A stretch of DNA of 64,000 nt from Spirochaeta sp. UBA5339 (GTDB lineage Bacteria > Spirochaetota > Spirochaetia > DSM-2461). Under the pieces are notes generated by a model. That model was not told the origin of the DNA, did no database searches, and saw only the letters and a program-made list of their open reading frames with translations. Within the stretch, counting starts at the first letter, position 1. Each line of letters opens with the position of its first letter. Made by a program: the position numbers and the translations under genes. Below, piece after piece: positions 7,527 to 17,002 of the stretch. The DNA lies in contig DHQL01000009.1 in NCBI GenBank assembly GCA_002408085.1, forward strand, positions 1 to 64,000, in the 5' to 3' direction.

Positions 7527-9623
7527 ATGTTTGATGATGACAAGAAAAAAATAGCCATAATCGGAGGATCTGTCCTCCTTATACTTCTCCTGGGAGGACT
7601 CGGCTGGTTTCTGCTGAAGCCCTCTTCCGGAGGGGGGCAGACGGTCCAGGACCCCGGAGCCGCAAGACGGGACAATATTCTAACCCTGGCCAGGGACTAT
7701 GCCGACCAGAAGCAGTATCAGAGGGCCCTTGATCTTCTGGACAGTCTGCTTATCGATGATGCTTCCGACGAGGAGGCCCGTGGCCTCAGGGATGAGATTA
7801 TTCAGGCAAAGAAGGACTATGAGGAGGAGCAGCGTCAGCAGGAGATCCAGCGCCTTGAGGAGCAGAATCAGCAGCTCCGGGACAGTATGGATCAGCTGGG
7901 CAATTCCCTCCAGGGCCAGGACGGCTCTGGTGATTCTGAACGCACCGCGGAACTGATGGCTCAGCAGGAGGCCCTCCGACTCCAGAGAGAGCAGGAGGAG
8001 GCACGCCGGGCCGAAGAGCTCCGCAAGCAGCAGGAGCTGGAACGCAGGGTTGAAGCCCTGGTTCAGCAGGGAGAGGCGGCTCTTGAAGATGAGGAGTATG
8101 ACGATGCCATCGACTATGCCCGTCAGGCCCTGCTTCTTGACCCGGGCTCCGTCAGAGCCTCAAGCCTGAGACGCAAGGCGGAGCAGGCCCAGAAGGACGC
8201 CGAGTCCGCCGCCGAGCGTGCCGCCCGGGAGGCAAAGGAAAAGGCCATCAGTCAACTCTACTCTGAGGGTATGTCCGCCCTGGACAGGGAGGCCTGGTCC
8301 TCGGCCGAGAGCAAGGGAAAAGAAATTATCTCCATGGACAGCGAGGATGCCCGGGGGTACACCCTGGCAGGACGTTCCCAGTACCTGGCGGACCCCGACT
8401 CATCTTCAGCACGTCAGCAGGCGAAGAGCAACCTGAAAAAAGCCATTCAGCAGGATCCCTCGGACTGGGAGAACCTGGCCATGCTGGGTGAGATCGCCGT
8501 TAAAGACGGAAATCTGAACGAGGCCATTGACTACTACAGGAAGGCCGCCGGCCTGAACAGCCGGGATGCGGACCTCTGGTATGAGCTGGGACGGACCCAG
8601 TACCGGGCCGGACAGTTCTCTGAGGCCCTGACCTCCTTCAAGAAGAGTGAAGCCATTGATCCCTCTGTTGTAGGAAACTACTTTGCCATGGGACTCACCC
8701 AGCTGCGTCTTGGAAAAAACGAGGATGCCCTCTCGTCAATGAAGCTGAGTATCCGTTACAGACCGGACCACGCTGCATCCTACTGGGAGGCGGGAAAGCT
8801 CTCCCTTAACCAGGGAGTTACAACAGGGGCCATAAGCTACTTCCAGAAGGCCTGTGAACTGAGGCCCTCCGACGGGCGCTACTTCAGAAGCCTGGGAGCC
8901 GCCTACTATGTGAACAGGAACTACGATGCAGCCGTTGACGCCTATACCAAAGCGGCGGCCCTTGAACCTGATAACGGCGATATCCATCAGAATATCGCCC
9001 TGATCCAGATGGCCAAGGGAGACCCCTCGGCGGCTCTCACCGCCGCTGCAAAGGCGATCCAGATCGATCCCTCCAACAGCCGCTACATCTACACTATGGG
9101 TGAGATCTCCGAGGCCCTGGGGATGAAGGACCAGGCCATTCTCTCCTATAAGCAGGCCATTGCCGCCGATCCCTCCTATGTGAATCCCCGGATCAACCTG
9201 GGAGTTCTCTACGACCAGATGGAGAACTACACCGAGGCCCTGACCTATCTGAAGGAAGCAGAGCGCCTTGATCCCGGTTCCCCCCTGGTCTACAACAACC
9301 TGGGGAACGTCTTTACCCATATGGAGGATCACGACAACGCTGTGGACTCCTATCAGAAGGCCCTGAAGCTTGCTCCCCAGGATGCGGAGATCCAGTTTAA
9401 TCTGGCCAAGGCCTATCTTAATGCAACCCAGAATCAGAAGGCCCTGACGGCACTGAAACAGGTTGTGGCCCTGAGCCCTAACAACTGGGATGCCTGGGAC
9501 AAGCTGGCCCATGTGCAGTTTACCCTGGGGATGACCGATGATGCGGCGAAGACCGTAGAGACTCTTCTGGATCGGAATCCCAATTATGAGAACAAGGATG
9601 AGCTGCTGGAGCTGGTCCGCTAA
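7527..9623 (+). CDS. inner-membrane TPR protein with coiled coil
   Basis: 698 residues, with a good Shine-Dalgarno (AAGGAG) before ATG 7527. A short charged N-terminus is followed by one transmembrane helix (IAIIGGSVLLILLLGGLGWF, residues 9-28), so most of the protein should be periplasmic. Residues ~40-80 and 175-215 contain isolated TPR-like pairs separated by a Gln/Glu-rich coiled coil (~95-170). From ~250 to the C-terminus there are about twelve consecutive TPR units. Large TPR arrays of this sort organise envelope or assembly complexes. No partner can be named. A strong terminator follows at 9646. Confidence 0.85.
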   Translation: MFDDDKKKIAIIGGSVLLILLLGGLGWFLLKPSSGGGQTVQDPGAARRDNILTLARDYADQKQYQRALDLLDSLLIDDASDEEARGLRDEIIQAKKDYEEEQRQQEIQRLEEQNQQLRDSMDQLGNSLQGQDGSGDSERTAELMAQQEALRLQREQEEARRAEELRKQQELERRVEALVQQGEAALEDEEYDDAIDYARQALLLDPGSVRASSLRRKAEQAQKDAESAAERAAREAKEKAISQLYSEGMSALDREAWSSAESKGKEIISMDSEDARGYTLAGRSQYLADPDSSSARQQAKSNLKKAIQQDPSDWENLAMLGEIAVKDGNLNEAIDYYRKAAGLNSRDADLWYELGRTQYRAGQFSEALTSFKKSEAIDPSVVGNYFAMGLTQLRLGKNEDALSSMKLSIRYRPDHAASYWEAGKLSLNQGVTTGAISYFQKACELRPSDGRYFRSLGAAYYVNRNYDAAVDAYTKAAALEPDNGDIHQNIALIQMAKGDPSAALTAAAKAIQIDPSNSRYIYTMGEISEALGMKDQAILSYKQAIAADPSYVNPRINLGVLYDQMENYTEALTYLKEAERLDPGSPLVYNNLGNVFTHMEDHDNAVDSYQKALKLAPQDAEIQFNLAKAYLNATQNQKALTALKQVVALSPNNWDAWDKLAHVQFTLGMTDDAAKTVETLLDRNPNYENKDELLELVR

Positions 9624-9645
9624 TTTGATTATTATCTAGAGATGA

Positions 9646-9673
9646 AACCGGGACGGCTGTCCCGGTTTTTTTT
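9646..9673 (+). terminator. intrinsic terminator after the TPR genes
   Basis: A perfect 9-bp stem (AACCGGGAC at 9646-9654, GTCCCGGTT at 9659-9667) with a GGCT tetraloop is followed by an uninterrupted T run. It ends the plus-strand TPR operon before the convergent mutL gene. Confidence 0.9.
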
Positions 9674-9711
9674 CTGTCCCGGCAGGCAGGGCCGGACAGG
9701 CCGGAGCTGTC

Positions 9712-11661
9712 TCAGACCAGACGGCCCACAAGGCCGTAGAGCTCGTCCCGGCTCAGGCGGAACCACATGATCCGTCCGTGGGGACAGCGGGGATTCTCCA
9801 GATTCAGAGCCCCCCTGAGAAGTTCCATGGCCGCGTTGCTGTCGATGGAGTCCCCCTCCTTGATGGCATTGCGGCAGCTCATGGTGGCGTAGAGCTCCTT
9901 CTGCAGCTCTGCGGGACTTCCCTTGCGGCACTTCAGGAACTCGGCAATATCCTCTTCCATATTCAGGGCCGCCCTGGGCAGTGCGGTGATCTCCCAGACT
10001 CCCTCCTCCTGTCCGGGACCGAAGGCGATGCCCAGATCTTCGAAGAGACTGCGGTGGGCCTCCATAAAACGGACCTCCTCCTCACCAGCCTCAAACTCAT
10101 AGGGAATCAGAAGGTCCTGTCGTGCAGGCGGTTCACTGCGGTAGCGGTTGTAGAGGAGTTTTTCATGGGCCGCGTGCTGGTCGAGGATGTAGAGGGCGTC
10201 TCCCACCTCGGCCAGAAGGAAGACTCCCATTATCTGGCCCATATAGCGGATGGATGTTTCAGCTCCGGACTTCTCGGGTTCCGGGGCCGTCTCACCGGTC
10301 TGACCGGCAGAGTGATGGTTTTGGGCTGTATGTCCCGGCTGCAGGCTCTGGCGCATGGGGTCGGTCTCACGGACCAGTTCGGTAAAGCGTTTTGTCTGGG
10401 CCTCGGGGGTGGCGGGGTAGCTGTTATGCCTGGGGCGGTTTCCTGAGGAAGCTCCGCCGAAGAATCCACCTGCCGATCCAGCTCCCGATCCTGAGTTCCC
10501 CGTGGAGGGCTGCCAGTTTATCTTCTCCTTTGCCGCAGCACCGCCGGTCCCGGAAGGCCAGGATGCTGAAGCTCCGGTTGCGGAGGAGCCGTGGATCTGA
10601 GGTTTTGAGAAGTCCGATGAGAACTCCTGCTGACTGGCGCCGGGTAGGGTCGCGCCGGGGAAATTGTGGGAAAACTCACGGAGGAAGTCCTTTATCAGAG
10701 CCACCAGCTCATGGTGCAGGGCACCCTTGTTCCGGAACCGGGCTTCCCGCTTTGCGGGGTGGATGTTGAAGTCCACCTGGGCCGGATCCACCTGAAGAAA
10801 GGTAAAACAGACCGGGAAGACTCCCCCGGGAAGTATCTCGTCATAGCCGTACTGCATGGCCTGCACAAAGGCATACTCGTCAATACGGCGGTTGTTGGCA
10901 TACACATGCATATAGCGTCGGTCGCTCCGGTTCCACTCGGGCCGTCCGGCCACAATAGTAATCTCCGCTCCGTCGATAAGGGTCTTTCTCTCCTCCATCA
11001 TCCCCGCAGGGCAGGCGCTGGAATAGGCGGCTACCACACGGTCCTTCAGGCTGGAAGGAGGCAGGACATCCCGTACTTTCCCGTTTACAGAGAGCTGAAA
11101 GTGAATATCAGGGAAGGGGAGGGCCTTTTCCAGAAAGGTATTCCGGCACTGGGTACCCTCTGTGGCAGGACGTTTCAGAAACTTCCGCCGAGCGGGGATG
11201 GAGTAGAAGAGGTCCCGGGCATCCACAATGGTGCCCCTGTCGCCCCGCCAGGGAACAGGGTCTGTCAGCCTTCCATCCTGTATGGAGAGCTTGCCGGTCT
11301 CCCCGTCTTTGGTGGAGATAATCTCAAGGCGGCTGCTGGCGGCGATGCTGCTCAGGGCCTCTCCCCGGAAGCCGAGGCTCTTGATGGTCATCAGGTCGTC
11401 TTCTGTTTCTATTTTACTTGTGGCATGGGGCAGGCAGCAGAGCTTCAGGTCATCCATGCTCATGCCCCGGCCGTTATCCACAAGGCGGATACGGTCGATT
11501 CCACCGCCCTCCAGGCTCAGGTCGATCCGGGTGGCTCCGGCATCAACGGCATTATCCATCAGCTCCCGGACAATGGAATTGGGACGGTCAATGACCTCAC
11601 CCGCAGCTATTTTACGGGCTACCGACTCCTTGAGAACTTTGACTTGTGACTGTGCGGGCAT
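9712..11661 (-). CDS. mutL: DNA mismatch repair protein MutL
   Basis: 649 residues. The N-terminal GHKL ATPase has all signatures: IAAGEV (~17), ELMDNAVDAGA (~33), DNGRGM (~62), GFRGEAL (~95) and the transducer region with HPAKRE (~305). A Gly/Ser/Ala-rich linker (~350-440) leads to the C-terminal dimerisation domain. The C-terminal domain has DQHAAHEKLLYN (~495), SCRNAIKEGD and CPHGR. The nuclease motif DQHA-x2-E-x4-E has Asn in place of its last Glu, while the Cys-containing metal motifs remain. MutL links MutS mismatch recognition to strand incision. Shine-Dalgarno AGGAG precedes the ATG. No mutS is in the window. Confidence 0.97.
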   Translation of the reverse strand: MPAQSQVKVLKESVARKIAAGEVIDRPNSIVRELMDNAVDAGATRIDLSLEGGGIDRIRLVDNGRGMSMDDLKLCCLPHATSKIETEDDLMTIKSLGFRGEALSSIAASSRLEIISTKDGETGKLSIQDGRLTDPVPWRGDRGTIVDARDLFYSIPARRKFLKRPATEGTQCRNTFLEKALPFPDIHFQLSVNGKVRDVLPPSSLKDRVVAAYSSACPAGMMEERKTLIDGAEITIVAGRPEWNRSDRRYMHVYANNRRIDEYAFVQAMQYGYDEILPGGVFPVCFTFLQVDPAQVDFNIHPAKREARFRNKGALHHELVALIKDFLREFSHNFPGATLPGASQQEFSSDFSKPQIHGSSATGASASWPSGTGGAAAKEKINWQPSTGNSGSGAGSAGGFFGGASSGNRPRHNSYPATPEAQTKRFTELVRETDPMRQSLQPGHTAQNHHSAGQTGETAPEPEKSGAETSIRYMGQIMGVFLLAEVGDALYILDQHAAHEKLLYNRYRSEPPARQDLLIPYEFEAGEEEVRFMEAHRSLFEDLGIAFGPGQEEGVWEITALPRAALNMEEDIAEFLKCRKGSPAELQKELYATMSCRNAIKEGDSIDSNAAMELLRGALNLENPRCPHGRIMWFRLSRDELYGLVGRLV

Positions 11662-11703
11662 GAACGACTCCTGATTCTTAATATTGAGGTATGATGAAGT
11701 ATA

Positions 11704-11976
11704 TCAAGAAGTGATTTTTTGACTCTTTGCTGCAGGAATCCCTCTAAGAAGTCCTTCCGTACTAAGATCCTCATCGATTTCAGGCCAGTGGATACCATAG
11801 CCTCCACCGGATTTTTCCCAGTGATTCCTCTGGTCAATGCCGGCATGCAGCAGCCGGGGGTACCAGGCAAGAGGAACGGTGATTGTACGGCCATCCATCA
11901 GGTCAACGCTCATGGTTTCCTCTGTAAATTGGAGATCTTTTACTCGTTCATCAGATTCCGGTGCCAAAATACTCAT
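11704..11976 (-). CDS. DUF2442 domain protein
   Basis: A 90-residue protein with the DUF2442 pattern: a beta-rich N-terminus, DLMDGRTITVPLAWYPRL in the middle, and a GYGIHWPEIDEDLSTEGLLRG segment near the C-terminus. DUF2442 genes commonly sit directly after DUF4160 genes, and the pair behaves like a toxin-antitoxin-style or accessory module. Here it overlaps the 3' end of the DUF4160 remnant by 26 bases. GGAGG lies only one base before the ATG, so a TTG three codons later (spacing 10) may be the real start. The partner is frameshifted, so this gene may now stand alone. Confidence 0.8.
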   Translation of the reverse strand: MSILAPESDERVKDLQFTEETMSVDLMDGRTITVPLAWYPRLLHAGIDQRNHWEKSGGGYGIHWPEIDEDLSTEGLLRGIPAAKSQKITS

Positions 11977-12194
11977 TCCATGCCTCCATTATTTTATTTT
12001 CATTCTCTTGAACAAGTTTTTCCAGGTGATTGAGCTCTTTTGATGTAAAACCGGTATTCCTGGCCAGATGAACAGGGCTGATCCAGAACTTCGCTGTTGA
12101 ATCGTCCCTGTCAATATGAAATATGAGGTGGTTCATTCGGTTCATGACTGTAGAAGTAAAACCTGTAGGGGCCGATTCGTATGACTGTAGGCAT
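11951..12194 (-). pseudogene. DUF4160 gene broken by a one-base insertion
   Basis: A proper start (ATG 12194, GAGG six bases upstream) encodes MPTVIRIGPYRFYFYSHEPN and continues to PPHI, then hits a stop (TGA) about 25 codons in. The family consensus continues HxDRDDxxAKFW, and exactly that continues in the next frame (HIDRDDSTAKFWISPV, then NKIMEAWNEYFG). Removing one T from the ATTTCATATT run near 12113-12118 restores the full ~80-residue protein. So this is a recent frameshift or a base-calling error. The apparent 64-residue ORF starting at 12145 is the out-of-frame remnant. Confidence 0.85.
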
Positions 12195-12216
12195 CACATA
12201 CCTCAATGCTATTCTA

Positions 12217-15200
12217 TCAGAATTTCATCTCCAGCTCCAGACCCAGTTCAAAGCCGCTCCGGAATAGATCCTCTTCCCCGCCCATCCCCAGGGACATCCA
12301 TCCGGCTATGGAGCCGAGGCCGGTGATGACCAGTTTGGACTGGTGTCTCAGGATGGTATTGAAGCTGGTGTTCTCCGAGTCCTCTTTGTCAAAGTAACCG
12401 GTAAATATCAGCTTCTCCTCATGTTCCATATGGTTGGGTTTCATGATCAGGTAGTTTACAAAGGGAAACTGAATATACTCCCTCTCTCCCTCCTGCCAGC
12501 GGAGGATCAGCTGAAAGTCGTCCTGGATATAGTCATCCTCCCAGTTCTTTGTATAGCGGTTGTCGACGACAAACTCCCAGTTCTTCTCTCCGGCCAGGGT
12601 AATGTAGTTCTGGTATACAAGCTCTTCCATTTCGGGAGTCCACATCTCATCCCCTGTGAGAACAAGCTGAACCGAGCTGGACCACTCATCGGTGGCGTAG
12701 AAGTCGAACACCGGATACTGTCCCCAGGCTCCCAGAACATTGACAGCGGACTGTCTGAGCTGAAAGCTCCAGTCATTCTGGATATAGCTGGAGTCCTGCT
12801 TCTTGTAGTACTCCCTTCCCATGGAGACATCGATGGCCGAGGGGACAAAGAGGTCCATCAGGCTGGAACCAGTCATCCGGCTGATGCTCAGATACATCTC
12901 AGGATTGTACTCCGCCTCATCCACGGAACCCGTTGTTCTGACAAAATCGTCGAGGTTATTATGCCCCACTATCTCATAGAATGGAATGTAGTGGGTCATG
13001 GGAAACTGGGTCCCCAGGGTTCCGAAGAGGGTGTTCAGATCATCCCCGAATCCAGTGTAGTTCTCGGGGTAGACAACCTGACTCAGGTCTCTTCTGTAAC
13101 CCGGGGAGATGGTCAGGGGCATGGAGGTTCCCTTCAGCTCAATGGGGAAGGAGAGGTCCGAATACCAGCGGTTCTCCTGGAACCAGCTCAGTTCCTCGTA
13201 GGCCTGATACTCCAGGGTCGTATTCAGCTTCATTCCCACAGGGATGGGGTTCAGAGAGTACTGGAAGCTGCTCAGACCCTCTCTGCTCTGAATCCCCGTA
13301 TCCAGGGGGACTATATATTTGAAGTCATCACTCCAGTCATTGAAGTAGGATGTGGAGTCGGACTCCCAGGTTGAGGTCTGGTAGAGGTCTCCGGTGGCCG
13401 AGATGTTTCCTCCCTTTCCCGCATTTACCTTGATCAGACCACCCCAGCCCTGGGTGATTTCCGAGGTGGAGGCGCTGGCGTTGGTTTCGGCCTCCATTGT
13501 AAGAAAGCCAAAGGGAGTCAGATGAAGGACGTTGGCCCGGGTCATATAGTCATCTCCCGGCTGAAAGGAGCGGGAGTAGGAGTCGGAGATCCATCCGTAT
13601 TTGGATTTCGACGGGATTCTGACAAGGTGTCCACCGGCCATATAGGGTTCCTCTCCCGACCAGATCACCTCAAAGTCCGCCTGGAAGCGGATATTTACAA
13701 GGTCTACTCCGGTGGAGAGCTGACTCTCCAGGCGCCCCGTATCGCTGGAAAAGTAGGACTCTGTTGTCTGGGCCTGATAGTTGAAGCGGCTGTAGATATT
13801 GAAGTCCGCCACAAGGGGGAAGCCTGCGGCTGTCTCTTTGATGGTTCCGGGTATCTGGTAGTCCACCATGGTTTCCAGGGTGCCTCCGGTGGTGAAGGTG
13901 GGCTCCGAGAAGTGGACTTCGTCTATCCAGAAGGTGCCCGAGGCGGTACCTGTGGTTCTGGTAATATTAAACTTTGAAAAGTCGCTGGCACTCTTATCAA
14001 TGGTCAGGGAATCTACCGTTGAGTTCCCGGAGAATGAGGCAGTACCGTCTTTCAGGTCTACAGTCAGTTTCTCCCATCCCGAGGAACCGGAGGTATAGTC
14101 CAGATTGATTCCCCTGTCGCTGCTGTCTGTAACACTGATGGTTCCCGAGACATTGTCCTGTTCGTGCTTTATATATAGAGCCAGCTCGCCGTAGTCTGTA
14201 ACGGGAACCGAGCTGAACCAGCTTGTTCCGCTGATTTTATCGGTTGTGTCCAGGCTGTCCCAGCTGACCTTGAGAACCTTCTGATCCTCTCCGTCGGGAT
14301 GGAAGATGGAGGATACCTCTGGGAAAGCGCTGCTCAGTGAAGTGTCAAGGACCTCTCTGGACACAAGACCGTCGGTGTCTCTTTCGATGCCTCCGGCGGT
14401 ATAAACCTTCATGGCCAGGGGAGATCCTGTTCCGGTGATTCCGCCGATCACCAGATCCCCTTCGGCACCCCCAGCTGCCGCTTCAACAATAAAACGGAGG
14501 GACCGGACGCGGGACAGCTTTTGTCTCTGGGCCCTGGTCAGGGGTATGGATATTTTATACCAGTTGTCTTCGGTGGTGGATGAGATATCCATATAGGTAT
14601 CGTCAAACACTAGAACATAGCGGGAGTCTCCTGAATCCACGGTGCCGTTTTCATCCCAGTCTTCGGCCTCGCCGTTCTCTCCGATCCAGAGCTGAATATC
14701 ATTTATATTGTCGTTTCCCAGATTCTGCCTGTACACATAGAAGCTGATCTGGGAGTAACCGGAGAGGTCTATGGGACCCGATTCCACTGGAAGAAAGTCT
14801 GCCGCTGACCACTGGCCGTTATTAAGACTGTAGCTCATCACCATAACACGGCCTGAGAAGGGGTCATCTTCTCTTGAGGCTGCAATAGAGGGCCCCTCTT
14901 CGGAACTGTCCACTGAAGCCCCGCTCCAGGTGTAATCGTTCAGATAGGTCTGTCCGCCGATGGTTGTGGAGTTGAAGTCCCAATAGATCAGATCCTTCCG
15001 GTTAACGCTGTCAAAGCCGGTACCCGGCGTCAGGGTCTGCTCCGCAGGCACTGCCAGGTCTTCTGTTATGGCAAAGGTGTAACCGTTCTTCTCCATCCCC
15101 ATAATCCGCAGGTTTCCTGTGGTATCGGAGGTGGAGACCTCAAGGCCCCCGGAAAACATCATATTCAGATTGGGTGTCTCGTAGAAGACGGTACCTGCAA

Positions 15201-16914
15201 GATTCACCTGCCCCGGACTCTCTCCGGCTTCTTCAGTCATCTGGCTTTCCGGAAGGCTCCAGCGCAGGGATTCCGCCAGCTCCACGGTGGTGGTGTCGTT
15301 GATAAAGAGCCTGTTCCCCTGGGCGATAAAGAGGTCCCCCCCGGTCAGTCCAACGGTTTCGGTGCGGTAAGTCACCACAATCCTGTCTTCTGGAAAGATA
15401 TAGCGGCTGAAAGTAATGCTGCCCGAATCATAGTCTATACTGGCGGTCTTGTCCTCAACACCGTTCACATAGACCGTTACTGAACCGCTGACAAGATTGG
15501 TTCCTATATAGTAGTCGGAGCTGTCTTTTTTTACCGAGATCAGAAGCTCCCGGGATACAAGTTCGCCGTCGGTTTCCCGTCCGGGGCCGTAGACTTCGGG
15601 ATTCTCCAGGGCAAAGGGGACTCTGTTAATCGGGTCCCTGGCTGCTGTGTTGGAGACCAGGATGGTCAGGGTCCTGTTGTCGTTCTCATCGGTTGAGGTT
15701 GAGTAGACATAGCTCTGGTCCTCATCGGCCAGACCATTGGAGTCCACCACGGAGATGGAAGTACGCCAGCTCTCGGAGGGGATGTTGGTGTAGAAGATAT
15801 ACTGATTATAGCGCTGGAAGGAGCTGAAGGCTCCGGGATTGTGGACCAGCAGTGCGTCTTTGCCATCGATGGTCACTTTGGAGGAGTCTTCGAAGTTTCC
15901 GCCCTCAGGATCATAGGGGTCCGGGGAGGTCCAGGAAAAGTCCTCAAATCCCCCTGCAGGGTCGGGCCGTCCGTTTGCATCGGGGGTCATAATAAAGTCG
16001 GAGACTGTTGTATCTCCCACTCCTGAGTAGTAGATCAGCACCCGTCCGTCGGGCTCATTGACCAGGGTGACAAGACCGTTGGTAAGGTCGGCGCTGTAAA
16101 GGATGTTCCTTTTGGTGTAGCGCCTGTTGTCGCTTCCGGTCAACTCTCCCGAGGAGTCTTCCACATAGATGGTCAGTCCGGAGATATTGGTGTCGGGAAG
16201 GATGAAGCGGCGGCCGTCCACAAAGTCCGGGAGCTGGAGCTCCTCTTCATTGACCTCATACTGACCCACAAAGGTCTTCTCCTGAAGTTCCGTGGGGTCG
16301 TAGCGGACCATGATCTCGTGTTGCGAAGTATCCGTTTCAAAGCGCGCCATCACACCGGGGGTGTTGTACTTGGGGCTGGAAACATCGATTCCCTCATACT
16401 CACCGATGCCGATGCCCGCATTTCCTATTCTGAACTCCTTCAGTGCGGTGGTTTCATCTCCCACATATCCCATGGCGTAGGTGTTCCTGTCGTAGCCCTC
16501 TGTAAAGGACATCTCCACAAAGTAGTGGTCCATCAGAAGAACCGAGAGAAAGAAGTCCGGTTCCTGGGAAAAGGAGAGTCCCTGCTGAAGGCCGGGGAAG
16601 GCAACAGGGAAGACAAAGCCGTCCTCCCCGTTTTCAAAACCTGTGCCGAAAGTAAGGGTGTAGCGCCAGTATCCATCCCAGAATACATCGGCTCCCACAC
16701 CGCCCAGACTCATATCAAAGATGTGCTCAGGGGCTTCGCCGCTCCCCTGGACGGGGTACTCTTTTTTGGGTGTTTCTTCGGAGAGTTCTTCTCCGGATTC
16801 TGTAGATTCTAGGCTTTCAGACTCACTGTTTTCCTGTGAGCGCAGCAGGGGCGGAGTGAGGAAAATAAGAGTATTTATTATCAGAATTGAATAAAGGAAT
16901 CTTCTGTTTTTCAT
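12217..16914 (-). CDS. giant outer-membrane/surface beta-rich protein
   Basis: 1565 residues. A signal peptide (RFLYSILIINTLIFLTPPLLRS) and an acidic Ser/Glu linker (~27-50) come first, followed by long beta-strand-rich segments. Around residues 680-790 and 880-1000 there are jelly-roll-like modules, with patterns such as SQISFYVYRQ and WYKISIPL, and GELALYIK and FWIDEVHF, as in carbohydrate-binding domains. The last ~450 residues have alternating hydrophobic strands and end in ELEMKF, a terminal aromatic typical of outer-membrane beta-barrels. I do not recognise a named family. The likely location is the outer membrane, with large surface or periplasmic modules. Its role (adhesion, export or glycan handling) cannot be decided from sequence alone. 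Confidence 0.75.
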   Translation of the reverse strand: MKNRRFLYSILIINTLIFLTPPLLRSQENSESESLESTESGEELSEETPKKEYPVQGSGEAPEHIFDMSLGGVGADVFWDGYWRYTLTFGTGFENGEDGFVFPVAFPGLQQGLSFSQEPDFFLSVLLMDHYFVEMSFTEGYDRNTYAMGYVGDETTALKEFRIGNAGIGIGEYEGIDVSSPKYNTPGVMARFETDTSQHEIMVRYDPTELQEKTFVGQYEVNEEELQLPDFVDGRRFILPDTNISGLTIYVEDSSGELTGSDNRRYTKRNILYSADLTNGLVTLVNEPDGRVLIYYSGVGDTTVSDFIMTPDANGRPDPAGGFEDFSWTSPDPYDPEGGNFEDSSKVTIDGKDALLVHNPGAFSSFQRYNQYIFYTNIPSESWRTSISVVDSNGLADEDQSYVYSTSTDENDNRTLTILVSNTAARDPINRVPFALENPEVYGPGRETDGELVSRELLISVKKDSSDYYIGTNLVSGSVTVYVNGVEDKTASIDYDSGSITFSRYIFPEDRIVVTYRTETVGLTGGDLFIAQGNRLFINDTTTVELAESLRWSLPESQMTEEAGESPGQVNLAGTVFYETPNLNMMFSGGLEVSTSDTTGNLRIMGMEKNGYTFAITEDLAVPAEQTLTPGTGFDSVNRKDLIYWDFNSTTIGGQTYLNDYTWSGASVDSSEEGPSIAASREDDPFSGRVMVMSYSLNNGQWSAADFLPVESGPIDLSGYSQISFYVYRQNLGNDNINDIQLWIGENGEAEDWDENGTVDSGDSRYVLVFDDTYMDISSTTEDNWYKISIPLTRAQRQKLSRVRSLRFIVEAAAGGAEGDLVIGGITGTGSPLAMKVYTAGGIERDTDGLVSREVLDTSLSSAFPEVSSIFHPDGEDQKVLKVSWDSLDTTDKISGTSWFSSVPVTDYGELALYIKHEQDNVSGTISVTDSSDRGINLDYTSGSSGWEKLTVDLKDGTASFSGNSTVDSLTIDKSASDFSKFNITRTTGTASGTFWIDEVHFSEPTFTTGGTLETMVDYQIPGTIKETAAGFPLVADFNIYSRFNYQAQTTESYFSSDTGRLESQLSTGVDLVNIRFQADFEVIWSGEEPYMAGGHLVRIPSKSKYGWISDSYSRSFQPGDDYMTRANVLHLTPFGFLTMEAETNASASTSEITQGWGGLIKVNAGKGGNISATGDLYQTSTWESDSTSYFNDWSDDFKYIVPLDTGIQSREGLSSFQYSLNPIPVGMKLNTTLEYQAYEELSWFQENRWYSDLSFPIELKGTSMPLTISPGYRRDLSQVVYPENYTGFGDDLNTLFGTLGTQFPMTHYIPFYEIVGHNNLDDFVRTTGSVDEAEYNPEMYLSISRMTGSSLMDLFVPSAIDVSMGREYYKKQDSSYIQNDWSFQLRQSAVNVLGAWGQYPVFDFYATDEWSSSVQLVLTGDEMWTPEMEELVYQNYITLAGEKNWEFVVDNRYTKNWEDDYIQDDFQLILRWQEGEREYIQFPFVNYLIMKPNHMEHEEKLIFTGYFDKEDSENTSFNTILRHQSKLVITGLGSIAGWMSLGMGGEEDLFRSGFELGLELEMKF

Positions 16915-17002
16915 TTTTACTCTATTTTTAAATCCGCTGCAGAATCAAGATTTAGGATGAAACAGCCGATTATTTATCAAAACCATATCTGGCTGGCATA
17001 CT

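Noticed and set aside
8736..9512. 258-codon minus-strand ORF in the TPR gene
   Set aside because: Mirror of the repetitive TPR coding sequence; no ribosome site and low-complexity product.
10666..11649. 327-codon plus-strand ORF opposite mutL
   Set aside because: mutL has full family motifs on the other strand; the plus ORF has none.
12343..13374. 343-codon plus-strand ORF opposite the giant surface protein
   Set aside because: Antisense shadow; no signal, motif or Shine-Dalgarno.
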